64,000 bases of DNA from Hyphodiscus hymeniophilus (GCA_016508695.1 VNKQ01000006.1:310001-374000), one strand, 5' to 3'. Counted from the stretch's first letter, positions 44,723 to 56,393 are shown. The notes: generated by a model from the sequence alone, not told the origin. A program made the numbers and translations.

Positions 44723-45148
44723 TCATTGCCGATAGGTAGAGCAGCCTGCGCACTTTTCGTGGTAGCACGCAGGACAAGTCCGTTCGTCGAACCTGGGGTT
44801 GTTATCCGCTCCGCACTCACAACAATGCCACCAACCTCTCATTGAAGGTCGCGGTCGGGGTACTTCAAGCGGGTGACGGCCGGTTGCAAACCCTCGTTGG
44901 CTAACGAAGATGTGCGATGTCTTTCGAGTGTGTGGGCTATGGTTGAATGGATGGCCATAATGCTGTCCGTAAGCGCTAGCACCACTTTCTTCCGGGATGG
45001 GAGAAGGTCTCTCGACGTCTCCACAAGAGTCACATTTTACGTGCGAGCACGCGGGGCAGGCATCATATGCTTCCGAGTTAACCTCGCGGCCACAGTCTTT
45101 CCCTTCTCCTCCACAGCATAAATGCCAGCCTTCCAAAGACGCACTCAT
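44723..45148 (-). CDS. Two-module small Cys-rich protein, paralogue 4
   Basis: 141-aa single-exon protein from MSASLEGWHLCCGGEGKDCG. Two Cys modules: residues about 7-45 (GWHLCC ... ACPACSHVKCDSC) and about 104-138 (GWWHCCECGADN ... CPACYHEKCAGC). Each has W-(x)-C-C, then C-P-A-C-x-H-x-K-C-x2-C. The linker is Pro/Ser/His-rich (YGQHYGHPFNHSPHTRKTSH). The module matches those at 32436, 35581 and 36729, duplicated internally here. The start Met also fits the MSAS opening of paralogue 1. There is no signal peptide; an intracellular zinc protein is likely. Function unknown. Confidence 0.7.
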   Translation of the reverse strand: MSASLEGWHLCCGGEGKDCGREVNSEAYDACPACSHVKCDSCGDVERPSPIPEESGASAYGQHYGHPFNHSPHTRKTSHIFVSQRGFATGRHPLEVPRPRPSMRGWWHCCECGADNNPRFDERTCPACYHEKCAGCSTYRQ

Positions 45149-45459
45149 TGTTTTACGGACTAGCAAGGTTTTCTATGGAAAGTTATTACGGTGTTGATTT
45201 GAAGTCATCAATACTGGCAAGTATACCTTCCGAGTTCTTCTACAGTGAAGAGCTTTGATATGCGGTTGAGTATGGTCCTCAATGTATCCCGACGGTGCTG
45301 TGATATTGGAGAAGTTGCGGCGTGCTGCGATAGGTTGTTGGAAGGTATTAGGTTTGAATTCCCTTGAGGTTATAAAACGATCTATCACCCGGCTGTTCGA
45401 GGGCTGAGGCAGTCGTTGAAGCTGTTGTGAAGCTCTCGCTTTATATACTCCTTTCTTCT
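45149..45459. other. Intergenic
   Basis: Promoter region of the two-module Cys-rich gene. No other feature was seen. Confidence 0.5.
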
Positions 45460-45918
45460 TTACTCGACGGCGAAGTTCAGAGGCTTGGGCAAGATGCCCG
45501 CCCTCTCAAGGCGATCAACGACCGTCCAGCATCGTGAGAACTCTCGGGCCCATTGCCCTTGGGTTCTTGCTGGCAGATACTGAATGGATCGAACAGAGCC
45601 GCCAAGTTGCTCTTGAGTGGTAGACATTAGCACTGCCCGTAGCTCGCCTCCACCCAGAAGCTTTTGAGAGCTGCGACGAGTGCCGAGTGGTTGAAGGTCG
45701 TATACAAGGACTTGCTTCACAAGATTAAGTCCAAGACTAACAGATAGTCACTCACCGACACTCTCGGACCGCTGTAGTTGATAGGAAGAAAGGGGATGAG
45801 GATGGGGCGCTGAAGCTAAGTCTCCCTGTCTATGGACTCACCGCTCGACGACGCCAACGTAGTTAAAACGTTGGCGAAGCATCAGCCTCAAGATGGGGGC
45901 ACCATAGAGGACACTCAT
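45460..45918 (-). CDS. Possible small spliced gene, unknown family
   Basis: A tentative three-exon model (45842-45918, 45756-45771, 45460-45714) gives 115 aa beginning MSVLYGAPILRLMLRQRF and including RVSQVLVYDLQPLG, WAREFSRCWTVVDRLERAG and a natural-looking end. Donors are GTGAGT twice, and phases agree. Against it: a 16-nt microexon and a 41-nt second intron, both at the limit of what is common. No family was recognised. An upstream minus-strand stretch (QEIEAIERNRRSLLVLDHAP near 45990-46050) also looks coding and ends at a stop, so this may instead be a decayed larger gene. Confidence 0.3.
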
Positions 45919-46773
45919 CGCTGGCGAAGTAGCTCGAACGTGGTTCCCGCCCCGGATGGCTCATATATGAGCTTTGACGGGAGGTATTGAGGCGCATGAT
46001 CCAACACAAGCAACGACCGTCTGTTCCTTTCGATAGCTTCTATTTCTTGACTGCCAACCTCTCGGCCTGGCCGTGAGGCTATTGAAGCATCCACGGTAGA
46101 AACAGCGGTGACTTGCTGCCAATAGCCCGGGGAAACATATCCAGGTATGAAGATGATTCGTGGGTTCCGTCTTTAGGGAAACTGGGAATCTGATTGGGCG
46201 CGTTGCGTCACCCTTCTCAAGCCTATTGGAAGCAACAAGCGTAGTTGCTAGATGAGTCCGCAGTAAGAGCATTCCTCACTGCCATTGAGGCTGAAGCAGG
46301 AATCTTCACTAATACTGAGTCGCACTCCAAAAGCACAAGACGATGCACGCATTTGTGTCCACTGGACTCTGCACAGCCACGCTTGCCAGAGGAGTAGTTG
46401 GAGAGATAGTCGCCGAGCCTGGGTGAGCAAGATTCGTTTCGTTCAGGGAGATAGCCGACATCTAAAAGTCCGGTTGCGGCCTAACTTTCTCTTCTTTCTC
46501 ATCGAGAGGTGGTCCAAATCAGAATGAGAACCTCTGCACATGAGGACATGCTGAGACGGGCCGTAGAGCCAGGTGTGGGCGTTCGTACTGTCACGATGCT
46601 CCTCGCAGAGCCTCGCAAAGGGATGACATTCGTCATCAATAGATCACTGTTGTGGCAGGTACATTTAGCTTCGATCGGGAGAACATCAGATGATTAATTT
46701 ACCCCACTTTTGACCAGAGGTATTGTGTTCAGTGGTCAAAGGATACCAAGCGCAAGGCTGTAACTTTCAGAGC
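45919..46773. other. Intergenic, possible coding relic
   Basis: Contains a minus-strand coding-like stretch near 45950-46120 (REVGSQEIEAIERNRRSLLV) that ends at a stop. No ATG-started gene can be supported. Confidence 0.35.
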
Positions 46774-47116
46774 TCACTGAAGTACAGACCCGTGGCCGTA
46801 CAGTACACCTGACCCCTTCGTGCCAGTCCACCAACAACATGATCTACTCGGGCTCGGGGGTTGGGGGCTGTGATGGCGGAGCTTAAGCTCGTCATCTTCT
46901 GATGACACTGGCAACATACCTGAGGGCGCGGGGCTCGTCCTGTTTTGTTGCGTGGTAGGTATCGATGGGTCCGTTGGATGTCGAAAGGAGGGGTCCAGGC
47001 GGGTCATAAAAGCTCTCCGGCAGCGGATGTAGCTTGAACCGCTTCCCAAAGCCTCTACAAAGAATCGGACGATCATTGCTATATCTTGGAAGAACAGCAC
47101 CAGTTTTAAGAGTCAT
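46774..47116 (-). CDS. Possible small gene, unknown family
   Basis: An ATG at 47114-47116 starts MTLKTGAVLPRYSNDRPILC with a TTATAT sequence about 30 bp upstream. A GTATGT donor follows KQDEPRAL. Splicing to an acceptor (CATCACAG) adds a Pro/Ser-rich, Cys/Trp-containing end (SPSRSCCWWTGTKGSG), for about 97 aa. Unspliced, the frame stops soon after. There is no signal peptide or known domain. The evidence is composition and splice signals only. Confidence 0.28.
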
Positions 47117-48389
47117 TGAGAATTGTCTGCATATAAGGGAGTGTCATCTATGCCTTTTCGGTTCATAACACATCCGTCTAGTTCCGTTTATCACGTCAAA
47201 GAGCCTCAATTTCAGCCAAAGGTGTGGCAGCCAAATAAATGTAGGTTGGCGCACCTCGATCAAAAAGAGATCCTCGCATGAACTGGTAGCCGATTTGTGT
47301 AACCCCGTCTCAACGATTCTGGTAAGTGTCCGAAGCCCACGACGATCATCACCTATCGAAGAACGGGATGGCAATTAATGACGAGCTCAGATATAGATCT
47401 GATGCATTGTGATTATCTTGCCTTTTCATCTCTCGCCCTTTTCCCGTAGTACTCGTTCCTGGAAACAGTCAATACGGAATTGGATGCGACGTTTCATATC
47501 ATACTTACATCTTCTTTCCACGGTCAGCCTCTGTTCCCTTTCCCTCTATCCTATCTAACGCTTCCTCGATCAAACCTATGTGCCCTCGGAGAGTGCCTTC
47601 CAACTCGTCCTGTTTCTCATGTTAGCTATTCTGTATCCTTGAGACAGCGGGGTTGGTGAGGTGGGGGAACGCCTCTATCACATTGAGTAATTTGAGTCTG
47701 CATTGTCCAATGATTTTTTTGGGCGCTTAGAACGGTCCTATGGGTGGCTGTGATACTTCAGCTGTACCCGACCGTTTGGGTCCGCTGGGTCTCATCCACA
47801 CTCGCTGCTTGATGACCGAGAAAACAAGAACATTGTCTTTGATGCTGTAACCATTAAAGACATATGAGATAATCTAACCATTCTTGCTTCGTGATCCTCT
47901 GAAAGCTCTATCATGTGGGATCGGAGCAGATAGGTGGAGCCTGCAAGCCCGAATAGATTGAATACTCCAAAAACTGCGGGGTTCCGAAGAGTAGATATGA
48001 AAGACATAGCTTATAAGACGATTATGTGAGAGAATGAAATGATATATTTAGGATATGGAGAAAATATATATCCTAACATAGCCAGAACTTTACCTGAGTG
48101 GTGTTTTGTGTCTGAAGTGACCTCTTCCCTAGGAGAAGGTCGGTAGTCCATGACATCAACGAATTGGAAGCGGCCCGAGGCTTTTGACGCGATTCCCGCA
48201 GACGCGTGTTTGAATAGAACAACGGACGACCGTCGAAGAAGACAAAGTAGGCGCGACCCCTGGGGAAATATACCTGAGCTGGCACATTTGACAAAGCATG
48301 TGTCACAATCGGAGTTCACATGTCGCGGTGAGGAACACCGAATAATCGACGCCCGACGACTGTGAGGTGCCCCTCATCCGAAAATCGTG
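47117..48389. other. Region upstream of DNA polymerase eta
   Basis: 1.27 kb. The minus strand at 47792-48007 encodes MSFISTLRNPAVFGVFNLFG and continues 71 codons with one hydrophobic segment; it may be a small membrane protein but has no recognised family. Nothing else is supported. Confidence 0.4.
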
Positions 48390-50466
48390 ATGTCTTCCTC
48401 GCAACCGTTTCAACCATCATCGCCTTTCGGTGCAAGGGAATCTCGCACGAAATCTCGTTTCACATATAGGCATCTTTCGCAGCTGGGCCTCTCCTCCACG
48501 ACATGTCCTCTTCGAGTTATTGCCCATGTGGATTTGGATGCGTTCTATGCGCAATGCGAGATGGTGAGGTTAGGCGTTGCAGAGGACCAGCCCTTGGCAG
48601 TGCAGCAGTGGTAAGCCCCCAATACATCTGTCTATTTATGCGAATTGGTGCTTACTCGAGAGTAGGAATGGACTGATCGCGATCAACTACCCCTCAAGGA
48701 AGTTTGGGCTTTCGAGGATGATCACACCCATTGAGGCTAAGAAGCTGTGCCCGGATATCATACTCCAGCATGTCGCTACGTGGAAGGAAGGTGATGAGAA
48801 ATGGGCATATCACGAAGACGCCGCCAAGAATATTGCTACGCACAAGGTGTCCCTTGATCCGTATCGTCTCGAGTGCCGGAAAATCTTGGCTTGCATCAAA
48901 GAGGCTCTCCCGGCCAACCTACAGAAGGTCGAAAAGGCTTCCATCGATGAGGTGTTCATGGATCTGTCAGCTCAAGTTCATTCGATCCTGTTGGAGAGGT
49001 TTCCCGAGTTGTCTGACCCTCCGCCATACGATGATCCCACGGAAAACCTCCCAACCCCACCTATAACAGCGCTTGACTGGCAAGCTGATGCTTTGGTGGA
49101 TCTGGACGTGGACCAAACCGAGGACGAGGACCCTGACTGGGACGACATAGCGATATTGATAGGATCGGAGATCATCAGGTCCGTCCGTGCGGCGATACAA
49201 GAGAAGCTCAAATACACATGTTCTGGCGGGGTGGCCCAAAACAAGATGCTTGCGAAGCTAGGCTCTGCACACAAGAAACCAAATCAGCAGACGGTCATAA
49301 GGAATCGAGCAGTGCAGCAGTTTCTCTCGGACTTCAAATTCACGAAGATACGAGGCTTAGGAGGTAAGTTGGGAGGAGAGACGACATCACTCTTCAATAC
49401 GGACACTGTCAAGGATTTGCTTCCCATTACTGTTGATCACCTGAAGCAGAAGCTAGGAGAGGAAAGTGGCGTGTGGGTGTACCAAATTATCCGCGGTCAA
49501 GATTCCAGTGAAGTCAACTCCCGAACCCAGATTAAGAGCATGTTATCTGCGAAGTCATTTCGACCCAGCATCAATACGCCCGACCAAGCACATCGATGGC
49601 TACGTATCTTTGTTGCTGACATCTACTCGCGATTGGTGGAAGAAGGGGTGGTAGAGAACAAAAGAAGACCAAAAACCATGAATCTGCAGCATCGCCACGG
49701 TGGGCAGACACGATCTCGCCAAGGTCCTATACCTCAAGGTCGAAAGATAGACGAGGCAAGTCTCTATGAAATTGCGAAGGCCTTGATGGGTCAGGTTGTC
49801 TTGGAAGGTCGTGTATGGCCTTGCTCAAACATATCCCTTAGTGTTGGTGGATTCGAAGATGGCATATCTGGGAATATGGGAATTGGATCCTTCTTGATCA
49901 AAGGGGATGATGCAAAGGCACTGTACACGACTGCAAACGAGTCAAGTATGCTAGATGTTGACCAAGAAAGACCCGATAAACGCCGACGTCTCCAACCTTC
50001 ATCAATAGGTATACAAAAGTTTCTCGTCAAAACCGAGACCATCGACGAGCATGACGATGATTTTGGCGCTCAATTACCTGGTGATTCCGTTTTGGCTGAA
50101 GAGACTGAATCAGATATGAGAGACAAGGCAGCATCGACTCCGCTGCCTCACGAGAACAAGAACGAGGCAAACATATCTGAGGTCAATAGCGTCAATTTCG
50201 CCGCTCTATCGGCCCCCTCTCAACGACAAATTACTGAATATACATGCACTCGATGTAACGTCCCTATGGAATCACCCGATGCGTTGCAGAGCCATCAAGA
50301 CTGGCACTTCGCCAAAGACCTTCACGATGAAGATCGTGGGAGAAATATTCCGTCTTCCAAGGCTCTCCCTACAACTAGCAGTAAGAAACCTGCGCAGGCT
50401 TCGAACAAAAAGAAGACTGGACGCGGTGGACCAGAGAAAGGGCAAAGCAAGCTCGCATTTGGATGA
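48390..50466 (+). CDS. RAD30: DNA polymerase eta (Y-family translesion polymerase)
   Basis: Y-family polymerase that replicates past UV photoproducts in the nucleus. Exons 48390-48610 and 48666-50466 give 673 aa. The start is the first ATG (MSSSQPFQPSSPFG). The catalytic carboxylates are Asp48 and Asp50 in AHVDLDAFYAQCE, and Asp168-Glu169 in KASIDEVFMDL. The finger/palm block WNGLIAINYPSRKFGLSR is formed across the intron. YTCSGGVAQNKMLAKLGSA and KIRGLGGKLG are the helix-hairpin region, and KSMLSAKSF begins the little-finger domain. A UBZ-type zinc finger near 598-620 (CTRCNVPMESPDALQSHQDWH) would bind ubiquitinated PCNA. The last residues KGQSKLAFG resemble a PIP box lacking its aromatic pair. 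Acidic insertions (DVDQTEDEDPDWDD) sit between motifs. Confidence 0.96.
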
Positions 50467-50600
50467 AATGAGCTATCGAATGCGGTTGAAGGCCTTCAAA
50501 ATGTTTCTTCCTATAGCGAGGTGCCACACATGTTTGTTTCCTCTGGCTTGCATACATGACGGCACATACCCGGATTGTCGACGAGCACACAGCACCATGA
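50467..50600. other. 3' flank of RAD30
   Basis: Short region after the polymerase stop codon. No separate feature is seen. Confidence 0.5.
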
Positions 50601-51023
50601 ACTACGGCCTCTAAATGGGCTGTCCAGACCCTTCCTGTTTTTGAACCTAGGCAATATGTGATAATTTCCAGCACTTTTAAGAAACGTCGTTCCGTTGTAT
50701 TCGAGGGCATGTACCGCGAAGGACTTATGGATCTGGAAATCTACATCATGCCGTGGCCGGTACTCAATCTGCACGAGTAGCACCCTAGAGCTCAGGACGG
50801 CGGACCGCATCTGCAGGTCAGGGTTCAGACAGCAGACAATATCCACTTCATCGTCGGCCTGCAGACGAAACGCAAGTCAAGCCCGCTTCGCCAGTCAGCG
50901 ATAGCTATAGAAGAAACGATGCAGTTCTTATTAGTTTTGATGCAGTACTCGAAACCACTACAGTGCCAGCAAATGTTCCCCGAAATGCCCATTACCGGCC
51001 GCTTCATTGGCAAGCAGTTCTAA
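50601..51023 (+). pseudogene. Coding-like stretch with one in-frame TAG
   Basis: A forward frame is protein-like for 141 codons between stops at 50598-50600 and 51021-51023, broken once by TAG at 50778-50780. Before it the sequence reads FKKRRSVVFEGMYREGLMD and LEIYIMPWPVLNL. After it comes AQDGGPHLQVRVQTADNIHF, then IVGLQTKRKSSPLRQ. Third codon positions in the second half are C/G-rich, as in real genes here. A GT-AG pair could excise the TAG but only as a 36-nt intron, shorter than any other here. Either a pseudogene or a gene with an unusually small intron. No family recognised. Confidence 0.35.
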
Positions 51024-52535
51024 ATGCGCCATTGAATCTAGTTCCGGTTTCCATTGCAGCTCTCTTGGGCTTTTTGAGGCTTACGTCGCTTCACCGTCTA
51101 GGATTGAATTATTGGAGCTTTAGAAACCAAGCTTTGGGTCTCGACCAACAACATGTGCAACCGTACTTGAACGAGCTCAATGAAGCTATTTGAAAAATAC
51201 AGTCGACGCCTGAAGCGAGGTTGGATGGTCAAAACCATCTTTGGTCTCTATTCAAAGGGCCTAATGTCATAGTAATAGACAATCAACTTTTAGGTCGCAA
51301 TTCTCCCTCAAGCGAGCATTACAAGTACTGTTCCAGGTTTCCAGCCTCATCGCATCGCTTTCGAAGCCTTCCTGCCTTATCCGGGGTGGGGCGCCTAGAG
51401 ACTTGTGAGTGGCTCCATCATCAGGCATGATCGGGCTGAGATGCATGGATACCCAACACAGGCACGCCACACCACGACACTACTACAAACTTCGCTGGCT
51501 GCTTTGCGATTGAGTTGTAGGATTTAGCTGGTTGAGGGAACTTTGCTAGAGTCAGTCTTCTTGCTGCGGAAGATTTACTGAATGGTACTCAGCACATTGT
51601 ACGATGCCCTGGTTGTCAATGATCCCTTCCCCGCCAGCGGAAGCTCCCACCCTAGCCCACAAATCAGGGGTCATGATATTCGTGGCGATGGAAAGGATAT
51701 TCATCAGAAAGAATAATTGAATGGCACCTATTTGTTGGGACCCACTGATACCAGAGACCGTGAACTATCTTGGCCCACGTCTTGAGACTCTGAGAGGTCC
51801 GATCTTCCTGGCTAGCATGAAAGTCGGTCTCTGGGTTCTCCTTAAGTACGTCGAAGCGCCAGGTACAGCACTTTTAAAAGGCTTCCGAACTCTCGAAGGT
51901 TTGTCAACCACACACTTCTCTGCTACCCAGTTCCGCCATTTCTACTACACGACCTGCTACGTCTCAAGGCATTCTACGCTTCTCTTGTCGAAATATATAA
52001 ATATATATATAAGTGCCTCAGAAGAAGAGGCTCCACAACTCAGTCCTCTGTGCAAAAGCAGCGAGACTTTGCGCCCCCCATTATCTCCAAAGCAGCGTTG
52101 GATTAGCCCAAATCCATGCCGCCCGCGGCAGCTTTTCATTCTCCCACATCATTGCCATTTTCGTCCCTCCATTTCAACATCGTCCCTCTCCTCCAACCAT
52201 CACCGCTCACCACCGCCAACTCACATACACCCCAGCTGCCTCAGCTGCCAGTTGCGTATTGCCATTTGGACTCACCGTTGGCCGGATAATTGGATTAGGA
52301 TTGCTGTTCAGCGCCTCCTCGCTGGACTATTTGGTTTCAGGCCTCCCCTCCATCCCCCACTGCGCCGGTTGACCACGTTGGATCTCTTCCAGGCTTTTCT
52401 CTTCCCCCAGTCACTGCCGATTTGTGCAACCACATTATCCGCTAGTCTGACGTGGTGTGCGTGACTGCGTACTCTGTTCTCGTTCTTGGACCTTTTTTCT
52501 TTCTTCCTACAACACATTCCGGATTTTTCTTGATC
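51024..52535. other. Intergenic upstream of rfeG-like gene
   Basis: 1.5 kb holding a TA-rich microsatellite near 51991-52013 and a pyrimidine-rich leader before the rfeG-like start. The 247-codon open frame at 51721-52464 is Ser/Pro/His-rich leader sequence and is not called. Confidence 0.5.
51991..52013 (+). repeat. AT microsatellite
   Basis: A near-perfect alternating A/T tract (AAATATATAAATATATATAT followed by AAG), about 520 bp upstream of the rfeG-like start. Confidence 0.6.
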
Positions 52536-53762
52536 ATGTCTTCTCGAAGAGATATTCGAGATGCCGAAAGAGAGCGCGACCGCGAGCGGGCATCGCGCGC
52601 GCAGCAGCAGCAAGCCCAGGCTCGTACGAATGAGTACTTTGTTCCGAAAGAAGGTATCGACAGAGAAGTCATCACCGCTGACATCTGTCGATACCTCGGT
52701 AACGATGCTCTCGTACGGCCAGGCACGTATGAGGTGGGCTTCAATTCATAGTTCATTCAGCACGCTCAGAGATGGTTAACGGCCTTATCTAGAATCCGCA
52801 GACTCGCCAGGTCCAGCAAGGCTATTTCATCACGGCGTACCGAAACCTCACAACTGTAATATCGCACCCTCACAAGCCCAATGTATACTCTCACTAATCA
52901 TTCCTACTGCAGGCAATGATTGCAGATCTCAAGGCAGATTCCGATAGATGGGATGCTGAACGACGGCAGACTGCATCAAGAGGACAGCCTTCTAATGGTA
53001 TACCTGTTCGCGACTCGAACGGACTTGTTCGAAAATCTAACACACCTGTAGTGGAGTATCGTGCTTCCACCACTCATCAGTCTCGACAATATTATGGACC
53101 CACGGAGACCGCACCTGGAGCAACCCCTGGATATCCGCAACCCGCAGCTGCGGGAGGCCAAGGGCAGGGAGTATATGACAATGGATACCAGCAAGGATAC
53201 AACCCATCACCGGCTCAGTATGCTCAACCAAGCCAGGCATATCCCTCGGACAATCCCAATTATGCCTACGTGGCTACAGGAGCAGACATGGTTGTCGATC
53301 CTCGTAGTGCCCCAAGGCAGCCCATCCAGCAGGCAGGACCAGCTCCAGGAGCAGTTCCGAGGCAATACACCTCTTCTACTACCACATACCAGCCTCAGGT
53401 AGATACACGGGGTAATTACTATTCTGGTCAGCCACCAGCATCAGCAGCTCAAGGATATCCTTCACAACAACCAGCAGATCCGTTCTACGGTCGTAGTACG
53501 TACAATACCAGCCATTCTCTTCACTGCGTTCTCCTACACCCCAAAATAAAGACACTCTAACCTTTCAGCTGCTCCTTCAGCAGGTGCCTATAGTGATTCT
53601 ACTTTACCGGACAGCTATGATAGCCGAGCATACCAGGATCCCGGTCCATATTCACCAGCTCCAATTTCTTCTACTTCAAGTACCACAGCTACCTCGGGAT
53701 CTTCCAGGAGAGACCGTGGTGACAGAGAAGACCGCGACAGGCACCACCGCAGCCGTCGTTAG
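52536..53762 (+). CDS. rfeG: RfeG-like putative transcription factor
   Basis: Resembles the fungal protein annotated as transcription factor RfeG; molecular role not well defined. Exons 52536-52733, 52793-52855, 52913-53495 and 53569-53762 give 345 aa. The conserved N-terminus is EYFVPKEGIDREVITADICR, YLGNDALVRPGTYENPQT, then GYFITAYRNLTTAMIADLKA (about 35-95), assembled only after two phase-0 introns are removed. It is preceded by a charged helix (RDAERERDRERASRAQQQQ). The rest (about 110-330) is low-complexity, rich in Gln, Pro, Tyr, Gly and Ser, like a prion-type or activation region. The C-terminus is an Arg/Asp/Ser tail (RDRGDREDRDRHHRSRR) suited to nuclear targeting or RNA binding. There is no classical DNA-binding domain. 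Confidence 0.85.
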
Positions 53763-54983
53763 GACTTTGCATCAATTCCTTGGCATATTTGCATTCAGCG
53801 ATCCACGGGCATGCATTTTGTGGCGTTTATTTGTTGACTTCATCTACTCTCCCCGGGTTTTCTGGCTTTTCTGGACCAAATTATGCTTTGAATTACTGCT
53901 GCCCATCATGGACATCAGGCCACGATGTGGTGGGCACCGCAAAATCTTGATCAAGGTGTTCATGATTTGCCAAGAGGTACTGCTCATTCCAAAGTTTAAG
54001 GTCCAGATCTTCGTCCACAAGGAGAATCCACACATTGTCCGGCGCTTGACCTTTTATGAGACTGGATCGAATATTGGATATACATCGAAGCACGTTGCCA
54101 TGCCGAGAAAAGATATGGACTTTTGCACACGCTTTTCTGTGCCTGATTGTTGCCACCTTGAGAAATATGTGAACCCTCGGAAGAAAGGACAGGATATCAT
54201 TTGCGGTTAATACTGTTGGCGATTGCATCAGTGATGCCTTTATAGGCACAAGCCGTTCGGGTGCTCTTTTCCGGGATCGTGTGTTTGTTTACTGCTGTTA
54301 CTTGTTGGATACCCTGCCCAAGGGCCTGCTGCCTGGATCATCGTGCCATTTGGGGATTTGCCGTCCTGTTTCTTTCGTATTTCACGTCTTCTGGTGGGTA
54401 TTTGAATAGAGTTCGGGTTTGGTCCAGGCAGCATAGCAGGGTGTTTGTATATATTCGGCCAATTATAACCGCGCAATGTCACCTCCACCATCATCACTTA
54501 GGAGCCTTCATGGAGATCTCATTTCCTTCCCCCGGATCTCAGTACTGATGTCTAGCTTTGGTTTGTGTTGGCAAAAATCATACCCACCTGGAATTGGCAT
54601 CTTCTCCATGGATTTTCCGGATTGACCCAAGTACCTACCTAAGGATTCTCTTTCATAGGCCCAATATGCCAGCAGAGTTCATGTTTCAGAGAAGCCCAGA
54701 ACAGAGGATAGTACTCGGTAGATACAGTTTTTTTATGATACCTCCCTTGTGTTCCAGAGGACTTCGATCATCTGGTTCAAGGACTTGCTCGACATGATTC
54801 CGTATTGGAGCGGTCTTCAGATATCTCAACAATGGACCACATCGAGGCAGCCGCCTCCGATCGTCAAGCGCGTGGTAGAAGGTTACAAACGAGCTCCACC
54901 TGTTCAGGCGATACTCATAGCGTCCTAAGCATCGACAGCCAACCACCAGCACCAGATTGATTCAACATTACCTTGCTCAAACA

Positions 54984-55073
54984 GCCTTGAGGCCAACAGG
55001 CTCGGAAATCTATCCCAGATGAAATTATTGTAGTACAGGACATCCACAAAGCCTTGATGCCATCAGGCTCGGA
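54984..55073 (+). repeat. Imperfect 23-bp direct repeat
   Basis: GCCTTGAGGCCAACAGGCTC (54984-) and GCCTTGATGCCATCAGGCTC (55051-) differ at two positions; both continue GGA. The offset is 67 bp. Each copy is itself partly palindromic (AGCCT/AGGCT). Confidence 0.6.
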
Positions 55074-55299
55074 TAATACGACGCCGCTTTTGACAATGCA
55101 TCCCTGGCATCGTGAATTGACTGTCAACGAGAATCACATGGATCCTGAGTTGGTAATTCTTTGCGACCCAAAGGACGAAACTTGTGAACCTTCCGGTATC
55201 AACGCAAGAAACATGGAAAATTCGTCACTGCTGCGTTCTGGTCCACACGCCCTTTCATTTTCTTCCCGCTTGCAGCTAATGGCCGAGGAACTGACTTGA
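54990..55299 (+). CDS. Possible orphan small gene
   Basis: The frame is open from a TGA near 54990 to 55299. The first ATG (55057) gives 79-80 aa starting MPSGSDNTTPLLTMHPWH, acidic and with CDPKDETCEPSGINARN. Upstream in-frame sequence (IPDEIIVVQDIHKAL) is also protein-like, so an upstream exon or a decayed gene is possible. No domain recognised. Confidence 0.22.
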
Positions 55300-55892
55300 T
55301 TTTAGGTCCCTGTGATTATGGTAACTAGGAGCTCAACTCTTTCTGGACTTGGAGGCGTGTTGGTCATTGTAGTGGTTAAACTAGGTTCGCCTTGGGCTGT
55401 GACAGAGAGTGGGCGGGTGGATGGCTCGGGACTGAGTGTTATGATGAGAGACGATTAGCAATGAATGCAGATACTGTTTTTACACAGGTTATTCTATTCG
55501 CTTGGATTTCGCTTCTAGTGCACAAGTTTGAAGGTCGTCCTGACTATGATCAGACTATGTTGACGTCGCCCAACCTGAAGTGACCACCAATTTCCAGCAA
55601 CACCAGCACCGGATGAATTGCGTTGTTTCTAGCAAGGTACAACGTCGCCTTGTCGAAGCTTCCTGCACCACAGCGCGCTTCCCTGGCATGGAATAGTGCT
55701 TGTTATGTCTTCTATGCAAAACAAGCGCTTGTTCACCCAAGTCATGAGTAATGGCCAGTTTGACCAGCTCTGTCACGTGATATGGTAGAAGAACCATCCA
55801 ACGAAGCGTGGAATAGAGAAAGAAGATGCAAAGATATTGCGAAATTGAAGATTATCTCGTCTTGATTCTTCCACAAATCGTAGAAACACCTG

Positions 55893-55920
55893 GGTTGAAG
55901 GTTGAAGGTTGAAGGTTGAA
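55893..55920 (+). repeat. GGTTGAA tandem repeat, four copies
   Basis: Four perfect consecutive copies of the heptamer GGTTGAA, about 470 bp upstream of the kinase start. Confidence 0.8.
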
Positions 55921-56393
55921 GAAGTGGTCATGGATGGCATCCATTCACCCACCAGAACACTGAACAGGAAACGGAGAAGCCGAGTCTACCGTAGCCAAAT
56001 ATTCCTTGCGCTCGGCACGAAACGAGAACGGACGAGGGGGATGTGCGACGTCATATTCGAGCACCACCACAAGCCGACAAACCCCGCCGATTGATCAATT
56101 CTATTACGACCAACCCCCCACCCCACTACTCGAGTTGGAGCTCAAGCAAGCAAAAGCCAAGCCAAGCTTTCTCCTTTCTTAGTATTCAACCTCGAGCTCG
56201 AATTTATATCCTCACCTTTGTCTGACGCATTGATATTGCTACCGCTACCTTGGAGCAAAGCAATAACGTCCGAACAGCAGTCTTTGCACCAGCATGCCGT
56301 CCACTTAAACTGATCAACGGATCTAACTCGGCCAGCCCCGCCGCCATCGATTCGCGACACATACATACCTTACCCGGACATCGCAGCGCAAAG

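Larger units (their letters stand above)
53763..56393. other. Gene-poor region, 2.6 kb
   Basis: Contains an imperfect direct repeat (54984-55006 and 55051-55073), a 7-bp tandem repeat (55893-55920) and one coding-like frame at 54990-55299, listed separately. Otherwise only short open frames. Includes the kinase promoter, which is C-rich near 56107-56125. Confidence 0.45.

Noticed and set aside
48387..48389. Start of polymerase eta at 48387
   Set aside because: The codon is GTG; the adjacent ATG at 48390 is used.
51721..52464. 247-codon forward open frame upstream of the rfeG-like gene
   Set aside because: Ser/His/Pro-rich sequence crossing AT repeats and the pyrimidine-rich leader; no domain and no sensible splice links.
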